A DNA stretch of 64,000 nucleotides from Kibdelosporangium sp. MJ126-NF4 (GTDB lineage Bacteria; Actinomycetota; Actinomycetes; Mycobacteriales; Pseudonocardiaceae), in NCBI RefSeq assembly GCF_000826545.1, contig NZ_CDME01000001.1, positions 1 to 64,000 of the forward strand, read 5' to 3'. Under the pieces are notes generated by a model that was not told where the DNA came from, made no database searches, and saw only the letters and a program-made list of their open reading frames with translations. This document shows positions 16,471 through 25,301 of the stretch, in pieces. A program made the translations under genes and the position numbers. Within the stretch, counting starts at the first letter, position 1. The number at the start of each line of letters is the position of its first letter.

Positions 16471-17465
16471 CGACCCTCTGGTTCGAGGCCGACGCGATCC
16501 GGGCCGCGGTCGGATTCCAGGATCTGCTCGACCCGGTCGCCGCGGCACTGACCGACTTCAGCCGTGGCCTGGGCGAGTCACCGGTCTCGGTGTTCGCACC
16601 GGCAGGGCGGGACGGTGACGTCCACGTCAAGTCGGCGTGGCTGCCCGGTTCGTCGGTGTTCGTGGTCAAAGTGGCCACGTGGTTCGCCGAACGGGCCCGG
16701 CGCGGCGACACACCAGGCGGCGGGCTGATCGCGGTTTTCGACGCGCAGACCGGGGATCCGGTGGCGATGCTGCGCGACGAGCACCACCTGTCCGACGTCC
16801 GCACGGCCGCCGCCGGTGGACTGGCCGCGCGGTTGCTGTCACGCGCGAACAGCACGACCGTCGGCGTGCTCGGTACTGGCGCGCAGGCGTATCTCCAGGT
16901 GCTCGCCGTCGCTGCGGAGCGTCCTATCAGGACGGTAAATGTGTGGGGCAGGCGCGCGGAATCCGTACAGCGGATGGCTTCCGCTCTCCGGTCACGGCGA
17001 CCGGATCTGTTTGTCGTGCAGTCGCCGACCGCACGGGACGCGTGTGCCGAGGCCGATGTGCTGATCACCGCGACCGCGAGTACCAGCCCACTGGTCGAGC
17101 CGGACTGGCTGGCGCCGGGCACGCACATCACCGCGGTCGGCGCGGACGACACCGAAAAGGTCGAGCTGGCACCAGGTTGCGTCGCGCGTGCCGACCGGAT
17201 CGTTGTGGACAGCCGGGAGCTGGCGTCGGTCTACGGGGATCTGGCTCACGCCACCAGGTCCGGCGTCCCGAGCACGCCCGACGAACTCGGCGAGGTGCTC
17301 GCCGGTGACGTCGTCGGCCGCACGGACGACGAGCAGATCACCCTGTGCAAGCTGATCGGCCTCGGTGTCCAGGACCTCGCGGCGGCCACCGTCGCACTCC
17401 GGCACCTCGCAGAACCCGACCCTGCCGCAGCACGACCGGCGAGCGCGCTGGACTTGCGCTGTTAA
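16467..17465 (+). CDS. Ornithine cyclodeaminase/mu-crystallin family protein
   Basis: 332 residues. NAD(P)-dependent family including ornithine cyclodeaminase, alanine dehydrogenase and imine reductases. The Rossmann motif VGVLGTGAQA is near residue 130; VRTAAAGGLAARLL and THITAVGADDTEK are family blocks. GTG at 16467 overlaps the phzF stop. Together with PhzF and a downstream SDR, it suggests conversion of an amino acid or cyclic imine. Which reaction is not shown. Confidence 0.88.
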   Translation: MTTLWFEADAIRAAVGFQDLLDPVAAALTDFSRGLGESPVSVFAPAGRDGDVHVKSAWLPGSSVFVVKVATWFAERARRGDTPGGGLIAVFDAQTGDPVAMLRDEHHLSDVRTAAAGGLAARLLSRANSTTVGVLGTGAQAYLQVLAVAAERPIRTVNVWGRRAESVQRMASALRSRRPDLFVVQSPTARDACAEADVLITATASTSPLVEPDWLAPGTHITAVGADDTEKVELAPGCVARADRIVVDSRELASVYGDLAHATRSGVPSTPDELGEVLAGDVVGRTDDEQITLCKLIGLGVQDLAAATVALRHLAEPDPAAARPASALDLRC

Positions 17466-17474
17466 GTTGAGTTC

Positions 17475-18308
17475 ATGGCCGCTGAACTGGGAAGACGGGC
17501 GGAGCTACGAGACTTCCTGCGCAGCAGGCGGGCCCGGCTCACGCCGGACGAGGTCGGGATCGTCGCCGTCGGCGCACGGCGGACTCCCGGGCTTCGGCGT
17601 GAGGAAGTGGCCATGCTCGCCGGAGTCGGTGTCTCCTGGTACACGTGGCTGGAACAGGGGCGGGCCATCAACGTCTCCGCCGAGGTGCTCGACGCGGTCG
17701 GCCAAGCCCTCCGGCTCACCGATGCGGAGCGGACCCACCTGTACCTCCTCGCGGGACTCAACCCGCCCGTGGCCCGTGCGACCGGTGCGCGCACGGTGAG
17801 CCCGCAGCTGCGGCGGCTGGTCGACGCGTGGCTTCCCCGCCCGGCCATTCTGCGTGACCAGCACTGGAACCTGCTTGCGGTCAACGAGGCGACCCGGCTG
17901 GTGTTCGGCCTCACCGACCGCGACCACAACTGCCTGGTGTCGTTCTTCACCGACACCCGCTACCGCGCGACGCACACGCGGTGGGAGGCGATCGCGCCGT
18001 CCGTCGTGGCCGCGTTCCGCGCCGACGCGGCGCGCCACCCCGACGACCCGGAGTTCACGCGGCTGGTCGACGAGGTCAGCGCGGCCAGTCCTGAGTTCGC
18101 CGCGCTGTGGGCACGCCATGACGTTGGCATGCCGATCCAGGCGGTGAAGGCCGTCCGGCACCCCGACGCCGGTGAGCTGCACTTCGACAAGACGACGTTC
18201 GTCCCCGCCGACCACCCGGACTGGTCGTTCGAGCTCTACGACCCGCTGCCCGGCACGGTCGAGCGGCTGGAGCGGCTGCTCAGCCTGGTGGTGCCAGTCC
18301 CCCGTTGA
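17475..18308 (+). CDS. XRE-family regulator with MmyB-like ligand domain
   Basis: 277 residues. N-terminal HTH (residues about 10-80, with TPGLRREEVAMLAGVGVSWY) and a C-terminal PAS-like MmyB domain (WNLLAVNEATRLVFG ... ELHFDKTTF). This family commonly regulates a neighbouring SDR gene, and an SDR begins 44 bp downstream in the same direction. It starts 9 bp after the cyclodeaminase-like gene, so the four genes may be one transcript. Confidence 0.93.
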   Translation: MAAELGRRAELRDFLRSRRARLTPDEVGIVAVGARRTPGLRREEVAMLAGVGVSWYTWLEQGRAINVSAEVLDAVGQALRLTDAERTHLYLLAGLNPPVARATGARTVSPQLRRLVDAWLPRPAILRDQHWNLLAVNEATRLVFGLTDRDHNCLVSFFTDTRYRATHTRWEAIAPSVVAAFRADAARHPDDPEFTRLVDEVSAASPEFAALWARHDVGMPIQAVKAVRHPDAGELHFDKTTFVPADHPDWSFELYDPLPGTVERLERLLSLVVPVPR

Positions 18309-18352
18309 CTGGACACTGTCGCGAGCCGACGACCGCGCGGCACGCTGGGCGC

Positions 18353-19096
18353 ATGACGTCCCGATTCACCGGCAAGACCGCTGTCATCACAGGCGGCACC
18401 AGCGGTATCGGCCTTGCCACCGCGAAAAAGCTGCACTCCGAGGGCGCGCAGGTGATCATCACCGGCCGTGACAAGACACGCCTGGACACCGCGCTCGACG
18501 ACCTGCCCGGAGCCCTCGCGGTCCGCGCCGACGCGGGCAGCCTCCACGACATCGACGCCCTGGTCAGCACGGTCGCGGACCGGTACGGACGGCTCGACGT
18601 CGTCTTCGCCAACGCGGGCGTCGCCTCGTTCCAGCAGGCGAGCGAGGTCACCGAGGACGAGTTCGACCGCGTGGTGGCGGTGAACTTCAAGGGCGTGTTC
18701 TTCACCGTGCAGAAGCTCGTGCCGCTGATGACCTCCGGCGCGGCGATCGTGATCAACGCGTCATGGACGCTCCACCGTGGACTGTCCGGCGCATCCCTCT
18801 ACGCGGCAACCAAAGCAGCCGTCCACAACCTGACCCGAACGTTCGCGGCCGAACTCGGGCCGACCGGGATCCGCGTGAACTCCGTGAGCCCCGGCTACAT
18901 CGAAACCCCGATGTTCCACGACAACGTCCCCGCCGACACGCACGCCTCGGTGGCCGCCGCAGTGGCCTCAGGGCGGTTCGGCACGTCCGAGGAAGTCGCC
19001 GACGCCGTGGCGTTCCTGGCTTCCGACGAGGCGTCCTACGTCAACGGCCAGGACCTGATCGTCGACGGTGGCCTGGTCAGCTCGCACATGGCGTGA
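18353..19096 (+). CDS. Short-chain dehydrogenase/reductase
   Basis: 247 residues, classical SDR. TGGTSGIG cofactor motif near residue 12, FANAG near 83, catalytic Ser in INASWT, YAATK catalytic Tyr/Lys, and a C-terminal SYVNGQDLIVDGG. It reduces or oxidises a small hydroxyl/keto substrate with NAD(P). It is probably regulated by the preceding XRE/MmyB protein. Its 3' end overlaps the convergent aminotransferase gene by 20 bp. Confidence 0.93.
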   Translation: MTSRFTGKTAVITGGTSGIGLATAKKLHSEGAQVIITGRDKTRLDTALDDLPGALAVRADAGSLHDIDALVSTVADRYGRLDVVFANAGVASFQQASEVTEDEFDRVVAVNFKGVFFTVQKLVPLMTSGAAIVINASWTLHRGLSGASLYAATKAAVHNLTRTFAAELGPTGIRVNSVSPGYIETPMFHDNVPADTHASVAAAVASGRFGTSEEVADAVAFLASDEASYVNGQDLIVDGGLVSSHMA

Positions 19097-19874
19097 ACGG
19101 CTCGGCGTCGTACGCCCGGTGCAGCAAGTCCACAAAGGATGAAGCGTCGGGCAGTGCGACGTCGCCGATCCGGTGCACCGCGATGCCGGGGGACCACGAG
19201 TTCAGCACCACCGCACCGCTCAGCGCCGACACGTCGGTGACCTCCTCGAAGCGTTGCGGCACACCGAGTTTTTCCAACTGTCGGCGCAGGATCCGCATGG
19301 TGATACCGGTCAGGTAGTCGGCCTGCGGCCAGATCACCGCCGAGCCGTCCCAGAACGCGAGGTTCCAGATCGTCGCCTCGCTGAACCTGCCCCGGCGGTC
19401 GACGAACGCCGCGTCGTCGAAGCCCAGCTTCACCGCCTCACGCAGGTAGTACGTCTTGACCATCTCGCCGACGTGCTTCACGGCGGGCAGCGGCCGTTCG
19501 TGCTCGAACGTGGCGAGCGCGAGCGGCCCCTGCGGCCCGTCCGTCGGCGGTGAGGTGCGGACCAGCATCTGCAGATCCGGCTCGGCGGTCGTGAACTCGC
19601 CCGCAGTCGAGTACACGACCGCCGACAGCGACACGTCCGCCGGGCCCGCCTCGATCGCGGCCCGCAGGTTGGCCACCACCTGCTCGTCGGGCAGTGCTGT
19701 GCCGAACATCTCGCCCGAGGCGAACCGCAGCCGCTCGACGTGCAGGTCAAGGGCCTTGACCTGGTGGCCACGCACCTGCGCCGCGGTCAGGTGGGCGTAT
19801 CCCGAGAAGGCCAGCGGCACGAGGTCCGTGTCCGTGTCCGTCCGGCCATTACGGTGGACTACGAAAGAGCTCAT
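19077..19874 (-). CDS. PLP-dependent aminotransferase, class IV
   Basis: 265 residues of the branched-chain/4-amino-4-deoxychorismate lyase fold. The Lys in VKTYYLREAVKLG and the following DDAAFVDRRGRFSEATIWNLAF (Glu contacting the pyridine ring) are as in the family; TGITMRIL binds the phosphate. The ATG at 19874 follows the MerR-type promoter so closely that the mRNA should be leaderless. It is divergent from merR and most likely its target. Confidence 0.9.
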   Translation of the reverse strand: MSSFVVHRNGRTDTDTDLVPLAFSGYAHLTAAQVRGHQVKALDLHVERLRFASGEMFGTALPDEQVVANLRAAIEAGPADVSLSAVVYSTAGEFTTAEPDLQMLVRTSPPTDGPQGPLALATFEHERPLPAVKHVGEMVKTYYLREAVKLGFDDAAFVDRRGRFSEATIWNLAFWDGSAVIWPQADYLTGITMRILRRQLEKLGVPQRFEEVTDVSALSGAVVLNSWSPGIAVHRIGDVALPDASSFVDLLHRAYDAEPFTPCAS

Positions 19875-19880
19875 GACGTC

Positions 19881-19912
19881 ACCGTAGAAGTTCACACCAG
19901 TGTGAGTTTCAA
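19881..19912 (-). promoter_or_regulatory. MerR-type promoter and operator for the aminotransferase
   Basis: On the minus strand TTGAAA (-35, 19907-19912) and TACGGT (-10, 19881-19886) are separated by 20 bp, longer than the usual 17, as in MerR-controlled promoters. The spacer holds the perfect inverted repeat TCACAC-CA-GTGTGA (19892-19905). The initiation point falls at or next to the ATG at 19874. Confidence 0.7.
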
Positions 19913-19916
19913 GGCG

Positions 19917-20270
19917 ATGGGGGTCACAGTGAAGATCGGCGATCTGGCACGGGCGACCGGCGTCAGCCCGCGCCTGCTGCGTTACTACGAGGAGCAAGGC
20001 CTGATCACGCCGTACCGCACCGGCAGCGGGCATCGCGTGTACGGCCGCGACGCGCCCGACCACGTCCGGCACATCAGGGACCTGCTCGCGGCGGGCCTGA
20101 CCACCAGCGTCATCCGCGACCTGCTGCCGTGTGTCGAGGGGCCGGGGCTCACGCTGCAGCACTGCGCGGCGCCGATGCTGGCCACGCACCTCCGGGGGAT
20201 GGACGACCGGATCTCGTCCATGCAGACGGCCCGGTCCGCGCTCGCCGACCTGCTGACCCGCACCGAATAG
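19917..20270 (+). CDS. MerR-family regulator
   Basis: About 117 residues. A MerR winged-helix domain (KIGDLARATGV, LLRYYEEQGLI, HRVYG) followed by a coiled dimerisation helix and a short C-terminus with single Cys residues near 75 and 84. These could sense redox or thiols but no metal-site pattern is clear. ATG at 19917 or GTG at 19929 are both possible. It is divergent from the aminotransferase across a palindromic operator. Confidence 0.9.
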   Translation: MGVTVKIGDLARATGVSPRLLRYYEEQGLITPYRTGSGHRVYGRDAPDHVRHIRDLLAAGLTTSVIRDLLPCVEGPGLTLQHCAAPMLATHLRGMDDRISSMQTARSALADLLTRTE

Positions 20271-20915
20271 CTAACGAGGGATCAGGCCCGACTCGTACGC
20301 GATGATCACCAGCTGCGCGCGGTCGCGGGCGTCGAGTTTGGTGAGCAGACGGCCGACGTACGTCTTCACTGTCGCCGGGGACAGGTGCAGCTCGGCAGCC
20401 AGTTCCTGATTGGACAGTCCACGCGCGATCAGGGTGAGCACTTCGCGTTCCCGCCCGGTCAGTGCGGCCAGCTCGCGGGAGATGGGCACGGGTTTGCGGG
20501 AGAACTCGGTGATCAGCCTGCGGGTGATGGTCGGTCCGAGCAGTCCCTCGCCCGCCGCGATCACCCGGATGGCGTGGCACAGCTCGGCGGGCTCGGTGTC
20601 CTTGAGCAGGAATCCGGCCGCGCCCGCGCGCAGCGCCCCGTAGACGTGTGCGTCCAGGTCGAACATGGTCAGGATCAGCACGCGCACGTCCGGCTGGGCC
20701 GCGCAGATCCGCCGGGTCGCCTCGATGCCGTCCATGTCCGGCATCTGGACGTCCATCAGCACGACGTCCGGCTGGTGTGCCGCGGCCTGCTCGACCGCCG
20801 CCTCGCCGGTGGCCGCCTCGCCGACGACCGTCATCCCCGGCTCGTTGTCCACCAGTGCGCGGAAGCTGCCGCGCAACAGGGCCTGGTCGTCCACGATCAG
20901 GACGCGGACCGTCAC
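20271..20915 (-). CDS. NarL/LuxR-type response regulator
   Basis: About 214 residues. Receiver domain with the acidic pair DD at 9-10 and phosphorylatable Asp55 (VVLMDVQMPD), Lys in LLKDTEP, then a LuxR helix-turn-helix (LTGREREVLTLIARGLSNQELA). The GTG at 20915 overlaps the kinase stop (GTGA), giving coupled translation. It pairs with the upstream histidine kinase. The target is unknown; the divergent membrane protein gene at 22075 is a candidate. Confidence 0.93.
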   Translation of the reverse strand: MTVRVLIVDDQALLRGSFRALVDNEPGMTVVGEAATGEAAVEQAAAHQPDVVLMDVQMPDMDGIEATRRICAAQPDVRVLILTMFDLDAHVYGALRAGAAGFLLKDTEPAELCHAIRVIAAGEGLLGPTITRRLITEFSRKPVPISRELAALTGREREVLTLIARGLSNQELAAELHLSPATVKTYVGRLLTKLDARDRAQLVIIAYESGLIPR

Positions 20916-21946
20916 CGGCCACCCCATTCCAGGGTCGCGCGGACCGCGAACCCGCCTTCCGGGCGTGGCCCGGCGGTGAACTCGCCGTTGTGCTGCTCGA
21001 CGCGTTCCCGCATCCCGACCAGGCCGTGTCCGCCTTCCGACACCACGGTCACCTCTCCCTCGTTCACCACCGAGATGCTCATCCGGTCGGAGTCCGCCCG
21101 CACGGCCACCTCGCAGCGGGTCGGGGCCGCGTGCTTGATCACGTTCGTGACGGCTTCCTGCACGATCCGGTACGCGGCCAGCGCGACCGGCTCGGGCACG
21201 TGGTCGCAGTCCCCGATCGCCAGGTCGACGTCGACACCTGCCGAGCGCGCCCGGTCCACGACGTCGGTGAGGTTGCGCAGGGCGGGCACCGAGTCCTGCC
21301 GGAGCAGGCCGAGCAGGCCCCGCATCTCGACAAGCGCCTGCTTGCTCGTGGTCTCGATCAGTCGCAGCGCCTCCTGGGCGGCCTCCGGCTTGTCCTTCGC
21401 GATGTGGTTGGCGATGCCTGCCTTGACCGCGATCAGGCCCATCCCGTGGCTGACCACGTCGTGCAGTTCCCGAGCGATCCGCAGCCGTTCGTCGACCACG
21501 ATCTGGTGCCGCCGCTGCCGTTCCAGCTCCTCAGCCTGGGCACGCCGCTCACGGACGTTGTAGCCCAACGCCCACGCCGCAAGGATCAACGGCACCCCGA
21601 TGCCGTACCACCACTGCCCGAACACAGCGGCGACCACTACGGCGATCAGGCCCACGGCAAGCAGGCGCTCCTTGCGTTCGAGCACGAGAACGTACCCGGC
21701 CAGCGCCGCCGCGACGAACGGATCCCACAGCAGGCCAAGCAAAGCCGCCGGAACCGAGATGGCGACGATCACCGCGGCCATGACCACCGGCCACTGTCGC
21801 CGCAGTGCGACGGCGATCGCCAGGGCCGCCGCGACGGCGACCGACGCGGGCAGGTCCCCCGGCTGGCCCCGCAGCACGTTTCCGGCCACGCCGATGTCGA
21901 CGGCCAGCAGCAACGCGGCCAGCGCCATCTCACGGAAACGAACCAT
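20912..21946 (-). CDS. Membrane sensor histidine kinase (HisKA_3)
   Basis: 344 residues. The first 130 residues are hydrophobic with about four to five membrane helices and almost no outer domain, then HisKA_3 with phospho-acceptor His162 in ARELHDVVSH and a compact HATPase with GHGLVGMRERV. This is the NarX/DesK-like type common in actinomycetes that often senses membrane state. It is co-transcribed with the response regulator. Confidence 0.93.
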   Translation of the reverse strand: MVRFREMALAALLLAVDIGVAGNVLRGQPGDLPASVAVAAALAIAVALRRQWPVVMAAVIVAISVPAALLGLLWDPFVAAALAGYVLVLERKERLLAVGLIAVVVAAVFGQWWYGIGVPLILAAWALGYNVRERRAQAEELERQRRHQIVVDERLRIARELHDVVSHGMGLIAVKAGIANHIAKDKPEAAQEALRLIETTSKQALVEMRGLLGLLRQDSVPALRNLTDVVDRARSAGVDVDLAIGDCDHVPEPVALAAYRIVQEAVTNVIKHAAPTRCEVAVRADSDRMSISVVNEGEVTVVSEGGHGLVGMRERVEQHNGEFTAGPRPEGGFAVRATLEWGGR

Positions 21947-22074
21947 GTCGGCACCGTATACGGATCATCCACCCCAGGGATGACGACCCGTGGCGGCCAC
22001 GGACCGTGGGCGGAGGCCCAAGTGTCCATTCCCGTCCGATTCGCACAGGCCGTCGAGTTGGCACTGTCCTTGCC

Positions 22075-22761
22075 ATGACACAGGAGTTCCCCAGCCGCCG
22101 GGTATGCGGCGTCGCCATGGTCCTCGGGCCGCTGCTGCTGCTCACCGGCACGCTGCTGCGGTCGCCGTACAACTTCTTCTTCCCCCACCAGCTGGCGGCG
22201 GCCGCGGACCACCCGACGCTGATGACCGCTGCCTACACCGCGTTCCTCGCCGGGAACGTGCTGATGGTGCCCGCTGTCATCGGCCTGGCCAGGACAATCG
22301 GCGGGGCGTGGGGCGCGTGGGGCGGCATCATGGTCGTGACCGGCCTGATCGAGCGGACGTTCCACTCCGGCGTCGACCACGCCGCGTTCAGCGTGCTACG
22401 GCACTCGGGCCCGGAGGCGGCCAAGGAGTTCGTCGCGAACTTCTATCAGGACCAGCACATGTTCACGTTCCTGTCGTTCACGATCATGTTCGGCTGGTAC
22501 GTGCTGGCCATCGGCGCCTACCGCACACAGGGCCTGGTTCGGTCGGTCACCCTGGCCACCATGGGTTTGCTGCCACTCGGCGTGCTCAAGGGCACCGAGG
22601 TGGTCTCGATCGTCGGCACTGCCGGGTTGTGCGTCGCTTTCGTGCCGCTGGGCATCACGTGGCTGCGGGAGGCACCACGCCTGAGCCGCCGGACGGTGCT
22701 GATCGCGATCCCGGCGACGCTGGGCGTGGCCGGGCTCGCGTTCCTCAGCACCTTGGGCTGA
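22075..22761 (+). CDS. Polytopic membrane protein, unknown
   Basis: 228 residues with about six hydrophobic helices. I do not recognise the family. Charged segments between helices (ERTFHSGVDHAAF, KEFVANFYQDQHM) carry several His and Asp that could line a site. It is divergent from the kinase/regulator pair by about 130 bp, which makes it a plausible target of that system. It converges on the Ddn-like gene with an 11-bp gap. Confidence 0.8.
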   Translation: MTQEFPSRRVCGVAMVLGPLLLLTGTLLRSPYNFFFPHQLAAAADHPTLMTAAYTAFLAGNVLMVPAVIGLARTIGGAWGAWGGIMVVTGLIERTFHSGVDHAAFSVLRHSGPEAAKEFVANFYQDQHMFTFLSFTIMFGWYVLAIGAYRTQGLVRSVTLATMGLLPLGVLKGTEVVSIVGTAGLCVAFVPLGITWLREAPRLSRRTVLIAIPATLGVAGLAFLSTLG

Positions 22762-22772
22762 CCGGCGTACGG

Positions 22773-23186
22773 TCAGGCGGTCTTGCGGTACACGGCGAAG
22801 ACGGGGATCAGGCGGTCGGTCTTGCGCTCGTACTCCGCGAACCCCTCGGCGATCTCGACCATCCGGGCGTAGAGGGCGTCGCGCTCGGCGCGGTCGGTCA
22901 CCTCTTCGGCGGTGGCCTGGTACTTCTCCGTGCCGACCTCGATGGTGATCTCCGGGTTGGCCTTGATGTTGTAGTACCAGGCCGGGTGCTTGTCCGCGCC
23001 CGCGTTGGACGCGATGATCACGATCCGGTCGCCGTCCGGCAGGTACATCAGCGGGTTGGTCACGGCGTTGCCGCTCTTGGCACCGGTCGTGGTGAGGATG
23101 ACCATAGGAGCACCCTCGAACATGCCGCCGACCTTGCCGTCGTTGGCCCGGAACTCCTCGATCACCTGGGTGTTGAAGTCAGACAT
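22773..23186 (-). CDS. Deazaflavin (F420)-dependent nitroreductase family protein
   Basis: 137 residues, the usual length. The family blocks are present: GAPMVILTTTGAKSGNAVTNPLMYL, IVIIASNAGADKHPAWYYNIKANP and a C-terminal RLIPVF. Members reduce substrates with reduced F420 (mycobacterial Ddn activates nitroimidazoles). ATG at 23186 with an AAAGG-like site is preferred. F420 synthesis genes are not in this window. Confidence 0.92.
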   Translation of the reverse strand: MSDFNTQVIEEFRANDGKVGGMFEGAPMVILTTTGAKSGNAVTNPLMYLPDGDRIVIIASNAGADKHPAWYYNIKANPEITIEVGTEKYQATAEEVTDRAERDALYARMVEIAEGFAEYERKTDRLIPVFAVYRKTA

Positions 23187-23350
23187 CGGCAAATACCTTT
23201 CGCTCCATAGCCTTCTCGTGCGAGAACGTCATAATCTTGTCAATTGTTCCCTCGGACAGTCCTTGCGGGGTGCCCAAACCACGAAAGAGGTAACGCCACC
23301 CCGAGAAAGCGGACATATCGGATAGGGATCCCCATCACCGGAGGCGAGCC

Positions 23351-23989
23351 ATGAAGACCACGTACGCGCGCCTACGCAGAAGCCTCGCCCAGCTGGCCTA
23401 CGAGAAACGCTACGGAGTCCGCACAGCGGAACTGATCGAGCTGGACAAGCTCGGCATCGCCGGTGAGGGCCGCGGCTACTACGTGGCAGCGAGCTGGCGC
23501 ACCCTGCGCCGAACCCTGTCACGCAAGGAGATCACCTCTCGGGACGTGTTCATCGACTTCGGCTCCGGGATGGGCCGGATGGTGCTCGAAGCGGCGCGGT
23601 TCCCGTTCGGCCGGGTGATCGGGGTGGAGCTGTCCGACGAGCTGCACCGGATCGCGGAGGACAACGTCCGGCGGACGCGTCAGCGGCTGCTCTGCCGGGA
23701 CGTCCAGTTGCGGCAGACGGACGTGCTCGACTTCGAGATACCGGATGACGTGACCGTGGTGTTCTTCAACAATCCTTTCCAGGGACCGGTTTTCGCCACC
23801 GTGATCGAGCGACTGGTCGCGACGCTCGACCGCAATCCCCGTCAGCTCAGGATCGTCTACTACAACCCGGTCGAGGAGTCGGCCATCCTCGGCACCGGCC
23901 GGGCCACGCTGGTGCGCCGACTCGTGCACGCCAGACGCCGAACGGTGGGGTCGCCGTTCGGCCTGACGAAAGTGTTCCTGCTGAAGTAA
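23351..23989 (+). CDS. Class I SAM-dependent methyltransferase
   Basis: 212 residues. The Rossmann motif I FIDFGSGMGRMVLEA, motif II IGVELSDEL and the motif IV region VVFFNNPF are those of a SAM methyltransferase; the arrangement resembles DOT1-like bacterial proteins. The acceptor cannot be told. No neighbour forms an operon with it. Confidence 0.87.
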   Translation: MKTTYARLRRSLAQLAYEKRYGVRTAELIELDKLGIAGEGRGYYVAASWRTLRRTLSRKEITSRDVFIDFGSGMGRMVLEAARFPFGRVIGVELSDELHRIAEDNVRRTRQRLLCRDVQLRQTDVLDFEIPDDVTVVFFNNPFQGPVFATVIERLVATLDRNPRQLRIVYYNPVEESAILGTGRATLVRRLVHARRRTVGSPFGLTKVFLLK

Positions 23990-24139
23990 AACTCGGAGAC
24001 AACCGAAGTCTGGTTGCCTGCCCGGGGGCGGCATTTTTCTGCCACAGGTCCGGATGCCGTGGCGCAACCGGCCGCACTGGTACGCGTCTTGGCACATGAG
24101 AACCATCTGAGGGTGCGAAAGTCCAAGGGAGAGCGTGCT

Positions 24140-25231
24140 ATGTCTGGTGGGGCAAGGGGATTTGGTCGCCGAGGGATACTGGCTCTGGTAGCGGCGGGGG
24201 CGCTGGCCGGGATCGGGATCGTCGGCGTCAACGCGGCTGTCGGACCGGACGCGCCCGCCGACCAGATCGCCTCCGCCGAGCCGAGCGCGTACACCGAGGA
24301 GGGCGACTCTCCCGAGTTGCGCGCGTTCGCGAAGGACGCCGCCGCCCAGTCGCCCCGGCCGTTCGAGGCGGGTACCCCCAAGAAGCAGCCGGGGTACGCG
24401 ATCGCGCACCGAGTGGGCACCCTGGACGGGATCGACGCGGCGATCAAGCACGGGGCCAACGCCATCGAGGTGGACCTGTGCGGCTGGGCGAAGCCGGACG
24501 AGTGGCGGGTGTTCCACGACTGCCCGGACAAGGGCGGCCATCCGGAGGGCCCCACCCTGGACAGCTGGATCGACCGCGCCGTCGCCCGTTCCGACAAGCT
24601 GAGCATGATCTGGCTGGACATCAAGGACCCGGACTACTGCGCCGAGAAGGAGAACCGCGCGTGCAGCGTGGCTGGCCTGCACGACAAGGCCCAGCGCCTC
24701 ACCAAGGCCGGTATCCAGGTCCTGTACGGCTTCTACGGCTACCACTCCGGCGAGAAGGGCGGACGGGGCTGGCAGAGCCTGCAGGGCAAGCTCGGCCCGC
24801 TTGAGGGCATCACCGTGACCGACACGCTCGGCGGCGCCAAGGATCTCTACGCCAAGCACGGAAACGGCATTCCCGTGCCGAAGCGGGCGGTGGACTACGG
24901 CGACTCGGACATCAGCAAGGGCTTCGGCACCTGCGACGAGGCGAGCCGGAGCACCTGCACCGAGCTGAAGTACGCCGGAATCTCCCGCGACCGGGGCAAG
25001 ATCGGCGCGACGTTCTCCTGGACCACCGACTACGAAGACGCCCAGTATGTGGACAAGCTGCTCGGCGTGGCCAAAGTGGACGGCATCATCGCCGGGTGGG
25101 CCAAGGACCGGGTGACCGAGTACAACGACGGCAAGGAATGCGCCAAGTCCATCGCCCTGATCACCGACTGGGTGAGCAAGCACAGCGGCACCCACCGGAT
25201 GGCGACCAAGGACGATCGACTGTTCACATAG
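24140..25231 (+). CDS. Secreted phospholipase D / sphingomyelinase D-like enzyme
   Basis: 363 residues. A signal segment (about 10-33) is followed by a one-domain TIM barrel related to corynebacterial PLD and spider SMase D. The expected active-site residues can be placed: His90 (AIAHRVG), Glu110 and Asp112 (NAIEVDL), His126 (VFHDC). Such enzymes cleave the head group of sphingomyelin or lysophospholipids, often by transphosphatidylation. ATG at 24140 has a good AAGGGAGAG ribosome site. It is monocistronic with a strong hairpin after it. Confidence 0.85.
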   Translation: MSGGARGFGRRGILALVAAGALAGIGIVGVNAAVGPDAPADQIASAEPSAYTEEGDSPELRAFAKDAAAQSPRPFEAGTPKKQPGYAIAHRVGTLDGIDAAIKHGANAIEVDLCGWAKPDEWRVFHDCPDKGGHPEGPTLDSWIDRAVARSDKLSMIWLDIKDPDYCAEKENRACSVAGLHDKAQRLTKAGIQVLYGFYGYHSGEKGGRGWQSLQGKLGPLEGITVTDTLGGAKDLYAKHGNGIPVPKRAVDYGDSDISKGFGTCDEASRSTCTELKYAGISRDRGKIGATFSWTTDYEDAQYVDKLLGVAKVDGIIAGWAKDRVTEYNDGKECAKSIALITDWVSKHSGTHRMATKDDRLFT

Positions 25232-25242
25232 GACAGACAACC

Positions 25243-25284
25243 AGGGCCTGTGGTTCTCCTCCGGAAAGGAGAACCACAGGCCCT
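25243..25284. terminator. Bidirectional terminator hairpin
   Basis: A perfect 18-bp stem AGGGCCTGTGGTTCTCCT / AGGAGAACCACAGGCCCT with a 6-nt loop lies between the convergent phospholipase and metalloprotease genes. It should act on both transcripts. Confidence 0.88.
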
Positions 25285-25301
25285 GTTGCGTTGGGGTGTG
25301 C

